NCBI GenBank assembly: GCA_027451885.1
Contig: DAIDHX010000081.1
Span: 1-53,418, forward strand
Reading direction: 5' to 3'
DNA from: Planctomycetales bacterium
Lineage (GTDB): Bacteria; Planctomycetota; Planctomycetia; Isosphaerales; Isosphaeraceae
Length of the DNA stretch: 53,418 nucleotides
Shown here: positions 44,677-53,378 of the stretch, piece by piece
How positions within the stretch are numbered: the first letter of the stretch is position 1
How the letters are laid out: the number at the start of each line of letters is the position of its first letter
The notes under the pieces: model-generated
What the model saw: the letters and a program-made list of their open reading frames with translations, nothing else
Databases searched by the model: none
Told to the model about the DNA's origin: nothing
Position numbers and translations under genes: made by a program

Positions 44677-46992
44677 CTAGTTCCCGAGCCGATGCAGGAC
44701 GAGGCGGTCGTTCGAGTCCGGAATCGTGATGATCAAACCCGCGTCCGGGATCAGGTGGATGCGCTTGTCGAACGTGAAGTCGTGATTGATGTTTCCATCC
44801 CTCGGTGGGATCAGCTCAACGTCGGGTACGCTCGCGATCGGTCTCCCCGTGTCCCGGGCATAAACCGAGAGCGTGCCCCCGTAACCGAGCTGGGGTCGGC
44901 CGGCGGGCGAAGGACCGGCTGGCGGCCTGCTGGGCTTCTGGCCGTTGATCGGCGGCAGCTTAAGGTACGTGTCTCCGTGATACGCGGGCAACACGGGCCC
45001 ATCCTGGGGAGACTCCATCGTGTTGAGGCTCACCTGGGGCGTGCTCATCCCAAGTCGAGTGTAAAGCACCTTGCCATCCGGCCCGGGAACGACATATCCC
45101 CAGTCCTGATGCGCGTAAAAGCTTTGGGCGCCCAGTTCCGAGGCCATGACCACTCCCACGCCGCTCGGGCTGTGACTCGTACACCACATGCCAAACACTC
45201 TCCCGTCGGCGGAGGCCCGCAGATGCACAAAATCTCTGTAGACGTTTCCCAGCGCGGGATAGACTTTCAGGTCGCGCACGCTCAGCCGCATTCGCTCCAG
45301 GTCAAACAGGCTGAACAAGGCGGGGTCGAGCTCTCTTGTACCACTGGCCGAGTGCAAAAGCAGCGGTCCCCGCGACGCCGAGCCCATGGCCACGGTCTTG
45401 ATCACACCCGCAATCGGTAGTGGAGCCGCAATGTCCCGCTTGCAGGTCTTCAGGCTCCAGCGCTCGATGACACGTGACTGGGGAAGCACCACCACGACGT
45501 CCTCGATACCCGCGGCGAAGCGCGCTCGATCGTCCTTGACCGGAATGTTGCCCACGACCTCAGCCGCGTTGACGTCGAAAACCGCCAGCCGCTTGAGCCG
45601 GGGCAGATACAGAACCAGGTACCGCCCCGCGCCTCCGACGGCCACGTCGGCAATCGTGCTGGGAAGCGAGCGGATGACCCTGTTCCCCTCGAGGGGCGGC
45701 GGTTTGATGCCCGTTGGCCCGGCAACGCGATTCGGTGTCGGCAAGAGTCCATCGACCACAAGGCTCTCGGTACGGCGATAGATCTCCTTACCCCCTTGCC
45801 GCACCAGGAGCGTGTACCAGACCTTCTCGCTCTCCAACTCCGGCGCGAACCTGATCTCCGAAGCCTTCGACAGGTCCACCTTCACGGACTGGCCGCCCAG
45901 GTCGACCGCGACCGATGCGAGACCGCTCAGCGGGCCTTCGACCGTGGCCCCATCGCCCAGGATGACCAGCGATTTGGGCCTGAAACGCACCTGGCGAACG
46001 TCGCTGATCTTCAGCGGTCGGTCACCGATCTTGAAGGCATGATCGATCGCCGTGGTGGCATTCAAAATGCCGTTCTCGAACGTGGCCACGAGTCGTAAGC
46101 TTGATGGGCCCTCCGCGCGCGGCATCGGCACGGCCATCGCCCGGTATCTCGTGCCGGCGGCCTCCATCGGCTGAGTCCGCTCCGCGCCTCGGGCGGGCTT
46201 GAGAACCAGGTCCACGGTCAGCGGTTCCCCGGAAGGAACGAGCGGCACCACACTGGCCTCGAACGGCACCGGTTTGTGGACATTGGCCGGGTTCAGACCC
46301 GGCGGATCGAACTCGATCTCCGGGCGCGCGAGGAACTGCGAGATCTCGTTGGCCGGGATCGCGAAGCTGATGTTTGTGGGATGAATCTTGGAGACGACTA
46401 CACCGACCACCTTACCCCTGGGATCGAGCAATGGCCCGCCCGAATTCCCGGGCTGGATCTCCGCATTCGTCTGGATGCGGTGCAGCCTGGGACCATTCTT
46501 GCGTAACGAGGTAATGCTGCCCGGGCTGACACTGACCGCCGGGTACTCGTTTTGATTCCGGACAACGCCGGGGCCGAGCGGAAACCCGACAACAACAACC
46601 TTCGTCAACAGGGAAAGCTCCTCGTCCGAGCCAATCGAGAGGGCAGGGAGATCCGCGACGCCCTCGATGCGCAGAACGGCAAGGTCAAGCTCGCTGTCCA
46701 TCCGGACCACACGCGCGGGGTAAGCCTTTTCAGACTCCAGGCTCGGGTTCAAAATCAGAGTCACACCCCCTTGCGCCACGTGCGCAGCGGTCAGGAAGAG
46801 GCCCGAGGGGTGTATGCAGAATGCGCTGCCATAGGCGTTGCGGGCCTTCACCTCGACCAGCGCCGTCGCCGCCGCGCCAATCCCTGCGATTTTCTCCTGG
46901 CTCAAGGGCTCCTGCCCGATGGCACAGGCCGTAACCGCCCCAAGCACCACCATTACGGTAGAAGGACAGGCCAGAAAACGAAGCATGGTCAT
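44677..46992 (-). CDS. Secreted trypsin-like serine protease with propeller-like C-terminus
   Basis: 771 residues. Signal peptide from MTMLRFLACPSTVMVVLGAV. The protease domain (about 30-240) has His in LFLTAAHVAQG, Asp in SELDLAVLRIEG and Ser in QPGNSGGPLLDPRGKVVGVV, the S1/DegP-like triad. No PDZ domain follows; instead about 500 residues of beta-rich sequence, the second half with WD40-like repeat phrases (GRYLVLYLPRLKRLAVFDV, KTVAMGSASRGPLLL, ASADGRVFGMW), suggests a propeller that could bind partners. ATG 46992 lies close after GGAGGAG; ATG 46986 is an alternative. It is transcribed alone, towards the C39 operon. Confidence 0.85.
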   Translation of the reverse strand: MTMLRFLACPSTVMVVLGAVTACAIGQEPLSQEKIAGIGAAATALVEVKARNAYGSAFCIHPSGLFLTAAHVAQGGVTLILNPSLESEKAYPARVVRMDSELDLAVLRIEGVADLPALSIGSDEELSLLTKVVVVGFPLGPGVVRNQNEYPAVSVSPGSITSLRKNGPRLHRIQTNAEIQPGNSGGPLLDPRGKVVGVVVSKIHPTNISFAIPANEISQFLARPEIEFDPPGLNPANVHKPVPFEASVVPLVPSGEPLTVDLVLKPARGAERTQPMEAAGTRYRAMAVPMPRAEGPSSLRLVATFENGILNATTAIDHAFKIGDRPLKISDVRQVRFRPKSLVILGDGATVEGPLSGLASVAVDLGGQSVKVDLSKASEIRFAPELESEKVWYTLLVRQGGKEIYRRTESLVVDGLLPTPNRVAGPTGIKPPPLEGNRVIRSLPSTIADVAVGGAGRYLVLYLPRLKRLAVFDVNAAEVVGNIPVKDDRARFAAGIEDVVVVLPQSRVIERWSLKTCKRDIAAPLPIAGVIKTVAMGSASRGPLLLHSASGTRELDPALFSLFDLERMRLSVRDLKVYPALGNVYRDFVHLRASADGRVFGMWCTSHSPSGVGVVMASELGAQSFYAHQDWGYVVPGPDGKVLYTRLGMSTPQVSLNTMESPQDGPVLPAYHGDTYLKLPPINGQKPSRPPAGPSPAGRPQLGYGGTLSVYARDTGRPIASVPDVELIPPRDGNINHDFTFDKRIHLIPDAGLIITIPDSNDRLVLHRLGN

Positions 46993-47954
46993 ACTCTCCT
47001 CCGCGCGGGCGCGAAGACGGCCCCAGACCGAACCGAGGTCGTGGAAGACAAACGCTTGCAAGGCCTCCTGAACTGGAGGGTCCTCACCTGTCGGCACCCC
47101 GTTGAGTCAATGACGGATTGCGTCGAGCCAGCGACTGGATTGCCTTGCGCTCAGGGGCCAAATTGAAGGTTGCCCTCAGAGATCCCACGATGTGATGATA
47201 TCAGCTCCGATCGGGCGTTTCTAGTGGCCTGTCCAGGAGGGAGGCTGGCTTGATGAGAGCCTGTGAGGAGCGGGACGGGAGCCTTCAAAGCCTGCGACAC
47301 CCGTGCTTTGTACTCCGCGTTCCAGTTCTCGCGGCAGCGACGCGATACGAAGCTCGGCTTACCCTTCATCACCAGGCAGCAACCTGCGAACACGGGGCGC
47401 CTGGCAATCCGCGCGGGGTGGATTCGTCGCGCGTCCGAGGCTTCTGTTCGCGAACGCACCACCGAGGCGATGCGCACGCCCAAAGGCCCGGGCTCAGCCT
47501 CTCACGCGCAAGCCCCTGTGCCCATGCGCTTTAGCGCTTCTCCTGGACACCGAGCCGTGTCCTTTTCAACCTGGATTTCGATCCCACTCTCCCTGGTCAT
47601 CGAACGTTCTTCTGAGGATCCCCCCAAAAAAAAATGTCTCCGCGCTCCCTTATCGCATCTCGCGCATCTTCACTGTTAGGAAGCATGTTCGATCGACGGA
47701 TTGTGTCCCGGCCTCTCATCGTTCCCTTGCCACCCTGGAGGTCGAGCCATCTCCTGAACGCGTTCAGAGCCCCTGACAGAATGGCCAGGGAAGATGCCAA
47801 CGATGCCGTCAAGGCAAGTCATGCTCCATCGGCACGTCCGTGCTGGCGGAGTGGATGATTGGATAACGCACTCAGGCTTCCATACAGTTCCCAGTCTGGC
47901 TTAACGGTTGCACAGGACACGATCGACAAACCCATCGCCCAGAGCGCTATCACC
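46993..47954. other. Gap of about 960 bases, no supported gene
   Basis: Divergent gap between the protease and the exordium-like gene. It holds an A9 run at about 47626 and several short frames without ribosome sites. Part may be the 5' coding end of the right-hand gene, whose frame opens at a TTG at 47859. No RNA gene or repeat was recognised. Confidence 0.5.
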
Positions 47955-49646
47955 ATGTTGAACAACCGTCTCGTGCTCGCCAGGACGTTCCTTCGACCAC
48001 GATGCACTCGCTCCAGGAGTCGACCCGGCGGAGGTCGGGCACCCCGCAGTCATTACCCACGCGCCGAGGACCTTGAGGGACGAATACTCTTGGCGTCGGA
48101 TGTGACCTATCATGGCACCGTTCCTAATGGAGAGAACATCCTGCCGAACGTCCAGCTCGAGACGATCTACATCGGGAATCAGTGGGCGAGCGGCACCCTG
48201 GCCCAGTACCGCACTGCTCTCGACGCCTATGCACGCGCGTTGGTTGGCGGCCCCTTCATGTCGAGCCTCCTGAGTCAATACTGGCAATATGTTTCCGACG
48301 GCTACTCGGGCTTCTACGATAATGTAGGGGCTGGCACGTTCGAGGGGAGTGTCTACGACCCAGTAAACACATACCAGGGTCAAGTGCTCAACGATGACGT
48401 CAGTTCGATCGCGAACAACGATTACCGTCCACCTTCGGGGGACATCGAAAACTTTCTGGCGAGCGAGTTAGACACGGGGAACCTCACGGCCTGGAACAAC
48501 TTCGACAATTTGTATCTCGTCGTTCTACCTCCGGGCGTCTCATCCGCATTCTGTATAGACACACAGGCGGGAGGCTACCATAGCAGTTTCTTCTGGCAGA
48601 CTGGATGGGACGGCAGCACGCCCGTGGGTAACCAGATCCATTACGCGGTCGTCCCCTGGCCGGACCCAGCATGGAGCCTCACTCAGGAATTTCAGAACAA
48701 CTACTTCGACGTGCTAACCACGGTGATCTCACACGAGGTCGCCGAAGCTGTGACCGATCCGGAATACTATCAATTCCTTACCGCGGATGGATACTCGCAG
48801 ACGTCCGGCGGTTGGTTCGCTAACGATGGTAGCGGGGAGGTGGGCGACAAAGCTGAAGGCTACTATGGATTATACGACGGCTACGTCATCCAGGCCATCT
48901 GGTCCAACCTTGCTGGCAGTCCCGCACTACCACCTGGTGCTCAGTGGCTGACCGCCGGGATTGTCCCGGGGAGCCAACCTGCCGTGACCGACGATTACGT
49001 CAACCAAATCGTAATCGGCCCGTCCGCCAGCGGCGGCTGGTACTCCACTCAGGAGGGTGGCCGGCTTGTCGAGTCCGCGCTTTTCGGGCTTTTGAGCCTC
49101 TCGTCCGATGTGTTCAAGAATCCGTTGAGCGCAATGGTGTCTCGCGAACCACTTGACGGAACGCTCACGGTCAACCTTGACGGGAGCTTCGTCTATACCC
49201 CCAACCCTGGATTCACAGGAACCGACTCCTTCACCTATACGGTGACGGACGGAACATTCAGAAGCGCTCCGGCAACCGTTACGATCAACGTTACGCCCAG
49301 TCCGACTTCCACTCCTCCAACTCCCCAGAGCATCCCACCCTCAGTGCTGGGAATTACGGGCATTTTTCGTGGGCGTAAGAAACTGGCCGAGATTCAGGTC
49401 ATTTACAATGAGTTCGTGACGCCCTTGACGGCGGGATTCACCCTCTATCGGCTACCCCCACAGCGCGGCCGAAGGTCCAGAAATCCCAGCGTACCGATGA
49501 AGGTTCGTAGCGTGCAGTTCCTGGGCAACACGGCACTCATCACCCTGGCCAGACCGATAAAGGCGTCGGTGCAGGTCGACGGCTGGGGCGAAGTCATGAA
49601 CAGCGCCGGGGAGCCGGGTTACGAGGACTTCACGGACATCCTTTAA
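47955..49646 (+). CDS. Secreted exordium-like protein with Ig-like domain
   Basis: About 563 residues from ATG 47955. The Arg-rich N-terminus carries AEDLEGRILLASD, like the LEPR-XLL sorting motif of planctomycete surface proteins. The next 330 residues match the phosphate-induced/EXORDIUM-like fold: TIYIGNQWASGTLAQYRTAL, and VISHEVAEAVTDPEYY, a conserved histidine-glutamate element resembling an HExxE-like metal site. A cadherin/Ig-like domain follows (DGTLTVNLDGSFVYTPNPGF), then a C-terminal beta domain (IFRGRKKLAEIQVIYNEF). A protease or polysaccharide-binding function cannot be decided. TTG 47859 is an alternative start; neither has a strong ribosome site. Confidence 0.78.
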   Translation: MLNNRLVLARTFLRPRCTRSRSRPGGGRAPRSHYPRAEDLEGRILLASDVTYHGTVPNGENILPNVQLETIYIGNQWASGTLAQYRTALDAYARALVGGPFMSSLLSQYWQYVSDGYSGFYDNVGAGTFEGSVYDPVNTYQGQVLNDDVSSIANNDYRPPSGDIENFLASELDTGNLTAWNNFDNLYLVVLPPGVSSAFCIDTQAGGYHSSFFWQTGWDGSTPVGNQIHYAVVPWPDPAWSLTQEFQNNYFDVLTTVISHEVAEAVTDPEYYQFLTADGYSQTSGGWFANDGSGEVGDKAEGYYGLYDGYVIQAIWSNLAGSPALPPGAQWLTAGIVPGSQPAVTDDYVNQIVIGPSASGGWYSTQEGGRLVESALFGLLSLSSDVFKNPLSAMVSREPLDGTLTVNLDGSFVYTPNPGFTGTDSFTYTVTDGTFRSAPATVTINVTPSPTSTPPTPQSIPPSVLGITGIFRGRKKLAEIQVIYNEFVTPLTAGFTLYRLPPQRGRRSRNPSVPMKVRSVQFLGNTALITLARPIKASVQVDGWGEVMNSAGEPGYEDFTDIL

Positions 49647-49798
49647 CGTCTTCGATCCCGTACGACAGACTCAAAGCATGGAACGATTGCGTTGAGTGTC
49701 GGAAGCCTCGCTTCGGGGTAGCTTGTGGCGACGATGTGCGTGATAGTACATAATCCGGCAAGAAGCCTGCGATGGAGGGTCTGGCAATAGCTCGCGAG

Positions 49799-49836
49799 CC
49801 CGCGCTTCCGATCCGCCGCGCTCGACGCGGGTAGCG
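49799..49836. repeat. 38-nt hairpin element, copy 2
   Basis: Second copy of the element at 44567-44604, in the convergent gap between the exordium-like and TPR genes. It starts CCCGCGCTTCCGATCCGCCG and ends GGGTAGCG. Outer CGCT/AGCG and an inner CCGC/GCGG pairing remain. Confidence 0.7.
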
Positions 49837-49912
49837 GGGTCCATCTCACCGCAAGCTGGCCGGTTGCAGCGATCCACTCGCACCCGATTCGAGCTCGAGC
49901 CCGCGGCCGCGT

Positions 49913-50983
49913 TCAATCCTCGTCCGACTGGCGATAGGGCTTCTTTTCCTTGTAGAGCGCGAGCCGCGTTTCGGCCTTCCTGCGATCCTCGGCGTCGGTG
50001 GAAAGCGCGCTTGCCTTCTGCTGCGTCGCGACCGCCTTCTCAAACGCACCCGACTCCGCGTACGCGGCGGCAAGGGTACCGATCGAATTCGCCTCGTTCC
50101 ACCGCGACAACTCGCACGCCCTGGTCCCGTCCTCAACCGCCTTCTTACCGTCCCGGAACTTCACGTCCGGACAGGTCGCACGCAGCCAGGACCGGCCGTC
50201 ATATGGGGCGGCCAGGCTGGGATCGACCCGAATCGCCTTGTTGTAGTCGGCGATCGCCTTGTCGTACTCCTTCTTGTTGGCCCACGCCCAGCCCCGGTCG
50301 CTGTACGCATACGCGTATTTGGGATCGATGCGGATGGCCTCGTTGTAATCGGCCATCGCCTTCTCGTATTCCTTCTTCCTTTGCCGGGCGTTGCCCCGAT
50401 TGTTGTATGCGCCGGCGTCCCTGGGATCGAGCCGGATGGTCTCGTTGTAATCCGCGATCGCCCTGTCGTAATCCTTCTTGTGGAACCACGCGAGGCCCCG
50501 GCCGTTGTACGCGAGGGCGTATGTGGGATCGAGCCGGATCGCCTCGCTGTAATCCGCGATGCCCTTGTCGTACTCCTTCTTACGCTCCCACGCAAATCCC
50601 CGGGCCATGTACGCGAACGTAATCGTAGGATCGAGCCGGATCGCCTCACTGAAATCGGCGATCGCCCTGTCGTACTCCTTCTTGCGGGACCACTCGATGC
50701 CCCGCACGACGTACTCGAATGCGTCCGAAGGATCGAGCCGGGTGGTCTCGTTGTAATCGGCGAAGGCGAGACGGCAACCCTCGCGCTCCATCCAGATCGT
50801 CGCCCTCTTGAAAGACGTCGCCGCGGAGTCGCCGGCAATCGTGGCGGCGGCGCGGCGCGGCGGATTCGTCTTCGTCACAACGCTCTTACCAACCCACGAC
50901 TGCTGGGCATGGGCGACGCCTGGACAGGCGGCTGCGATCCAAACCAGACCGGCGAAAAGAGCAATGCGGCCCGTTGTGATCAT
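49913..50983 (-). CDS. Secreted TPR-repeat protein
   Basis: 356 residues. Signal peptide MITTGRIALFAGLVWIAAAC to AHAQ, so probably periplasmic. At least five 34-residue tetratricopeptide repeats run from about 85 to 255, each with the pattern RG..W..KKEYD.AIADY.EAIRLDP, then a degenerate sixth and a helical C-terminus. The repeats are very alike in DNA too, a sign of recent duplication. TPRs bind partner proteins; no partner is apparent. ATG 50983 follows AGGAGCGCCAGG. Confidence 0.88.
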   Translation of the reverse strand: MITTGRIALFAGLVWIAAACPGVAHAQQSWVGKSVVTKTNPPRRAAATIAGDSAATSFKRATIWMEREGCRLAFADYNETTRLDPSDAFEYVVRGIEWSRKKEYDRAIADFSEAIRLDPTITFAYMARGFAWERKKEYDKGIADYSEAIRLDPTYALAYNGRGLAWFHKKDYDRAIADYNETIRLDPRDAGAYNNRGNARQRKKEYEKAMADYNEAIRIDPKYAYAYSDRGWAWANKKEYDKAIADYNKAIRVDPSLAAPYDGRSWLRATCPDVKFRDGKKAVEDGTRACELSRWNEANSIGTLAAAYAESGAFEKAVATQQKASALSTDAEDRRKAETRLALYKEKKPYRQSDED

Positions 50984-51690
50984 GCCCTGGCGCTCCTGGA
51001 TCAAGGTTGAAGCTCTGATCGATAGCCATCCGAGGCTGGTAGTGCAGCACATTGCAAGCTCCCCGCCACCACCCTTTGGGTATCATCCCGCAATCGGCCG
51101 GTTCAGTCCAGTACCAGTGTGAGGCTCGCAATTCGCAATCAGCGGTCCATGAACTCGGCGAGGGGATAGAACTGGGCGAGGGGATAGAACTGGGCGAGGG
51201 GGCAGGCGAGAGCAGCGCGGCCAGGCACTGTCGCTCGACGCCCTGTTCAGACCCGCGAGGCGGCGTCGGGCGAGGCGGCGTCGGCCCGGCTGCATCCGAT
51301 CTTCGTTACAAGCCTCACAGCTTGCGGATGCTGATCCGGTCGGGCGAAAGTCAGGGCGGGCGTTGCTCAGTCCGCGCGGATGTGCGTTAGATTGATATTG
51401 AGAAGATCTCGGCCAGGCGCCTGGGTCTTCGCTGTTCCACGACTCGGGCGACAACTCAGCGACATTCGAGTCCGCCATCCCTCGCTCCGCCCCCGCGCCC
51501 CACGTCGACACCAATCGCCGCGACATCAAGAAGCCCGCGCGCCCGCGGTCGGGTGAGATTCGCGCTTCGCCGCGGTTGACGAACGCGAGGATGACAACAG
51601 GATGATCGCCTGGATGAGCTCCCAGGCCGAGCCGTGGCGTCGATCGCGACGGCCCCGCGGAAACCCCATGGCCACCACGAGGGGACGTGC
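50984..51690. other. Non-coding stretch left of the repeat block
   Basis: No supported gene. It contains an 18-bp tandem repeat (51151-51204) and a 15-bp direct duplication of GGCGAGGCGGCGTC (about 51256-51285). Open frames across it on both strands are repeat-driven. Confidence 0.5.
51151..51204 (+). repeat. 18-bp tandem repeat, 3 copies
   Basis: Units start at 51151, 51169 and 51187 with consensus GAACTGGGCGAGGGGATA; the first and second differ at one base, and the third ends GGGGGCA. Probably slippage; not similar to the 23-24 bp repeat. Confidence 0.85.
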
Positions 51691-51700
51691 AAAATCCAGG

Positions 51701-51955
51701 CGCAAGAAACCGAAGCCAAACACCCCCAGAAACCGAAGCCAAAACGTGGCGAAAAACCCAAGCCAAAACGTGGCGACAAACCGAAGCCAAAACGCCCGCG
51801 CGGACCGAACCCAATCACGGCGACAGACCGAACCAAGGATCACCATAAAGCTATGCAATACAATGAGATACGCCAGGCCAACCGCTGCCGTCGAAGCGAA
51901 CCCAATCACCCCTCGCGAAGCGAACCCAATCTCGCGCGCGGAGCGAACCCACGAG
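51701..51955 (-). repeat. 23-24 bp periodic repeat, block B (6 + 3 units)
   Basis: On the minus strand the units carry TTGGCTTCGGT or TTGGGTTCGC. On the plus strand the corresponding ACCGAAGCCAA-like cores have their fourth base at 51712, 51735, 51759, 51783, 51807 and 51830, and three more AGCGAACCC cores at 51898, 51922 and 51945, again every 23-24 bases. It is the same family as at 5985-6305 but in the opposite orientation. In-frame translation gives KPKPKRG-like peptides that I do not regard as a gene. Confidence 0.75.
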
Positions 51956-52092
51956 GCGAGCTGAGGCCAGCCTGGTGCGATCTCCGGAGCCCAATCCTCG
52001 GCCACGATTTGCCCACCGCGGGGACGTTTCCTGTCATTCCGAGTCGCATGCTGGCGTTCGGGCTCAAACCGAAGTTTCTCAGCCAGGAAACG

Positions 52093-52118
52093 AAAAACCC
52101 CCGGCAAGCCAGGGGTTT
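52093..52118 (-). terminator. Intrinsic terminator of the original tRNA unit
   Basis: On the minus strand AAACCCC and GGGGTTT pair around a 10-base loop and are followed by a T-run. It lies about 40 bases beyond the 3' end of the tRNA-Met fragment, where a tRNA terminator is expected, so this side looks like original chromosome. Confidence 0.65.
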
Positions 52119-52156
52119 GACGCATCCCGTCGGATTGTGTCGCACGCTGTCGAAAA

Positions 52157-52204
52157 TACCGGGGAACGGACTCGAACCGTTGACCTGCGGATTATGAGAC
52201 CGCC
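52157..52204 (-). pseudogene. 3' part of tRNA-Met (CAU), attachment-site remnant
   Basis: On the minus strand an anticodon arm GCGGT-CTCATAA-TCCGC (anticodon CAT), variable region AGGTC, T arm AACGG-TTCGAGT-CCGTT, acceptor 3' strand CCCCGGT and discriminator A are complete, but the D arm and 5' acceptor strand are absent from the bases to the right. Such a 3' fragment is what a tRNA-targeting integrase leaves at the far end of its element. The intact tRNA is predicted to lie to the right of the window, starting ACCGGGG or a near match. Confidence 0.8.
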
Positions 52205-52397
52205 GCAAGCCAGACACAACGCCCAATCGCGGCAAGGTTTACGAGTTGCGACCCCGAGCGATTCCCACCATTTGCCCACCGACACCTGTCAGAACGACCC
52301 CGGTTTGCAGGCCGTGGCCGACGCCTGGCCGGACCTGCCCGAAGCTGTCCGGACGTCGATTCGGACGCTGGTGGAAGCCGCCCGGGGAACCCGCTAG
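52205..52397 (+). pseudogene. C-terminal tail cut at att, perhaps of an integrase
   Basis: An open plus-strand frame runs through the att core (the antisense tRNA gives TGERTRTVDLRIMRP) and ends at a TAG at 52395 with DPGLQAVADAWPDLPEAVRT. No start codon with a ribosome site lies between the att core and this tail. Integrases whose genes overlap their attP often have such a tail after the core, so this could be the displaced C-terminus of the element's integrase. The sequence itself shows no catalytic residues. Confidence 0.35.
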
Positions 52398-52423
52398 AAC
52401 CGAGACTTACGGAAGGGGAGACC

Positions 52424-52792
52424 ATGAGCAACGGCCAGGACGAACGCGGAAGATTCGCGACGGGGAACCGGCTCGGCAAAGGCAACCCGCTAGCCCGGGC
52501 GATGCAACGCCATCGAACCGCCCTGGCCAAGGCCGTCGAGCCTGAAGATATCCGCCGCACCTGGCGGGCGCTGGTCGAGAAGGCCGCCAATGGAGACGTC
52601 GCCGCCGCCCGCACCGTCCTGGAATTCGCTTGTGGCAGGCCAAGCCAGGCGGTTCACCTGGACGTCAAGACCGAGGCCCCGAAGCCATACGTTTTCATCG
52701 AGCGTTCCGCGAAACACCCTGACAGCGTCCGCGAACGCCTCGAGCGGAACGGGATGCCTGACGCCCCTGGGGATGCTGCGTCCAGCCCATGA
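52424..52792 (+). CDS. DUF5681 domain protein
   Basis: 122 residues. DERGRFATGNRLGKGNPLAR near the N-terminus and the following AMQRHRTALAKAVEPEDIRR and LVEKAANGDVAAARTVLEFA match the DUF5681 layout, a small helical family often found on phage-like elements in planctomycetes and other bacteria. A DNA-binding or terminase-related role has been supposed but is not shown. ATG has GGGGAGA in front. It begins 26 bases after the truncated tail gene on the left. Confidence 0.8.
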   Translation: MSNGQDERGRFATGNRLGKGNPLARAMQRHRTALAKAVEPEDIRRTWRALVEKAANGDVAAARTVLEFACGRPSQAVHLDVKTEAPKPYVFIERSAKHPDSVRERLERNGMPDAPGDAASSP

Positions 52793-52919
52793 CCGTAAGA
52801 TAGATAACCGTGGGTTGCACGTCGGCCGGCCAGCCGTCGAGCACAACGCGGTTCGACGGGTTGCGGTTTCCTCTTGAGCCCAACCCCCGAACCGGCCCAC
52901 CATCAAGAGGAACACGCCC

Positions 52920-53378
52920 ATGCCCCGCCTTACGCCAGAACAGCGTGACGAACTTCGCCGCGCTCGCTACAACTCGCTCATGGCGAAAGTCGCTGAACAC
53001 GCCGGCGAGTTTGAGGAGCAATGGCTTCGCGGCGAGCTACCCGCTCGCCAGGCCCGCCACGGCCAAATGGCACCCCCGTCGCCCGGCTTTACCCCGCGAC
53101 CGAGCGTCGAGCACGCCGGGACGCCGCCCAAGCAGGAGACTCTGACGCCCGGCGCGAGGGCCATTGCCGCAGCCTACGAACTCCACCGCGAAGGGAAGCC
53201 TGTCACTGTTCGCGCCGCCTGCCTCAGAGCGAGGGTTGACCGAGCCAACCTACGCAAGAACTATCCCGAGGCAATTACGGCCATTGAGTTGTTGAGCCGT
53301 CCGGACCGGACCCCGCCGGGCGCAGCGCACGACCGGCGCACAAACCGTTTCGACGCCGTCGACGACTTAAACGAGTGA
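52920..53378 (+). CDS. Hypothetical element-borne protein with helix-turn-helix-like C-terminus
   Basis: 152 residues, ATG with AAGAGGA before it. The N-terminus is helical and charged (LTPEQRDELRRARYNSLMAK); a Pro-rich linker follows; residues 90-130 (ARAIAAAYELHREGKPVTVR, AACLRARVDRANLRKNYPEA) look like a helix-turn-helix such as regulators on mobile elements use. I recognise no named family. It follows the DUF5681 gene by 127 bases on the same strand and probably belongs to the same module. Confidence 0.65.
   Translation: MPRLTPEQRDELRRARYNSLMAKVAEHAGEFEEQWLRGELPARQARHGQMAPPSPGFTPRPSVEHAGTPPKQETLTPGARAIAAAYELHREGKPVTVRAACLRARVDRANLRKNYPEAITAIELLSRPDRTPPGAAHDRRTNRFDAVDDLNE

Noticed and set aside
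47634-47858. 74-codon frame after the A9 run
   Set aside because: No ribosome site, no domain, and it lies in the gap where frames on both strands are equally long.
51701-51955. CRISPR array
   Set aside because: Units follow one another without unique spacers of constant length, are degenerate, and no cas gene is present.
51634-52197. Lys/Pro-rich frame (KPKPKRG repeats) across block B
   Set aside because: It owes its length to the 24-bp period, runs into an antisense tRNA fragment and has no start signal.
52157-52204. Functional tRNA-Met gene
   Set aside because: The D arm and 5' acceptor strand are missing; only the 3' part is present.
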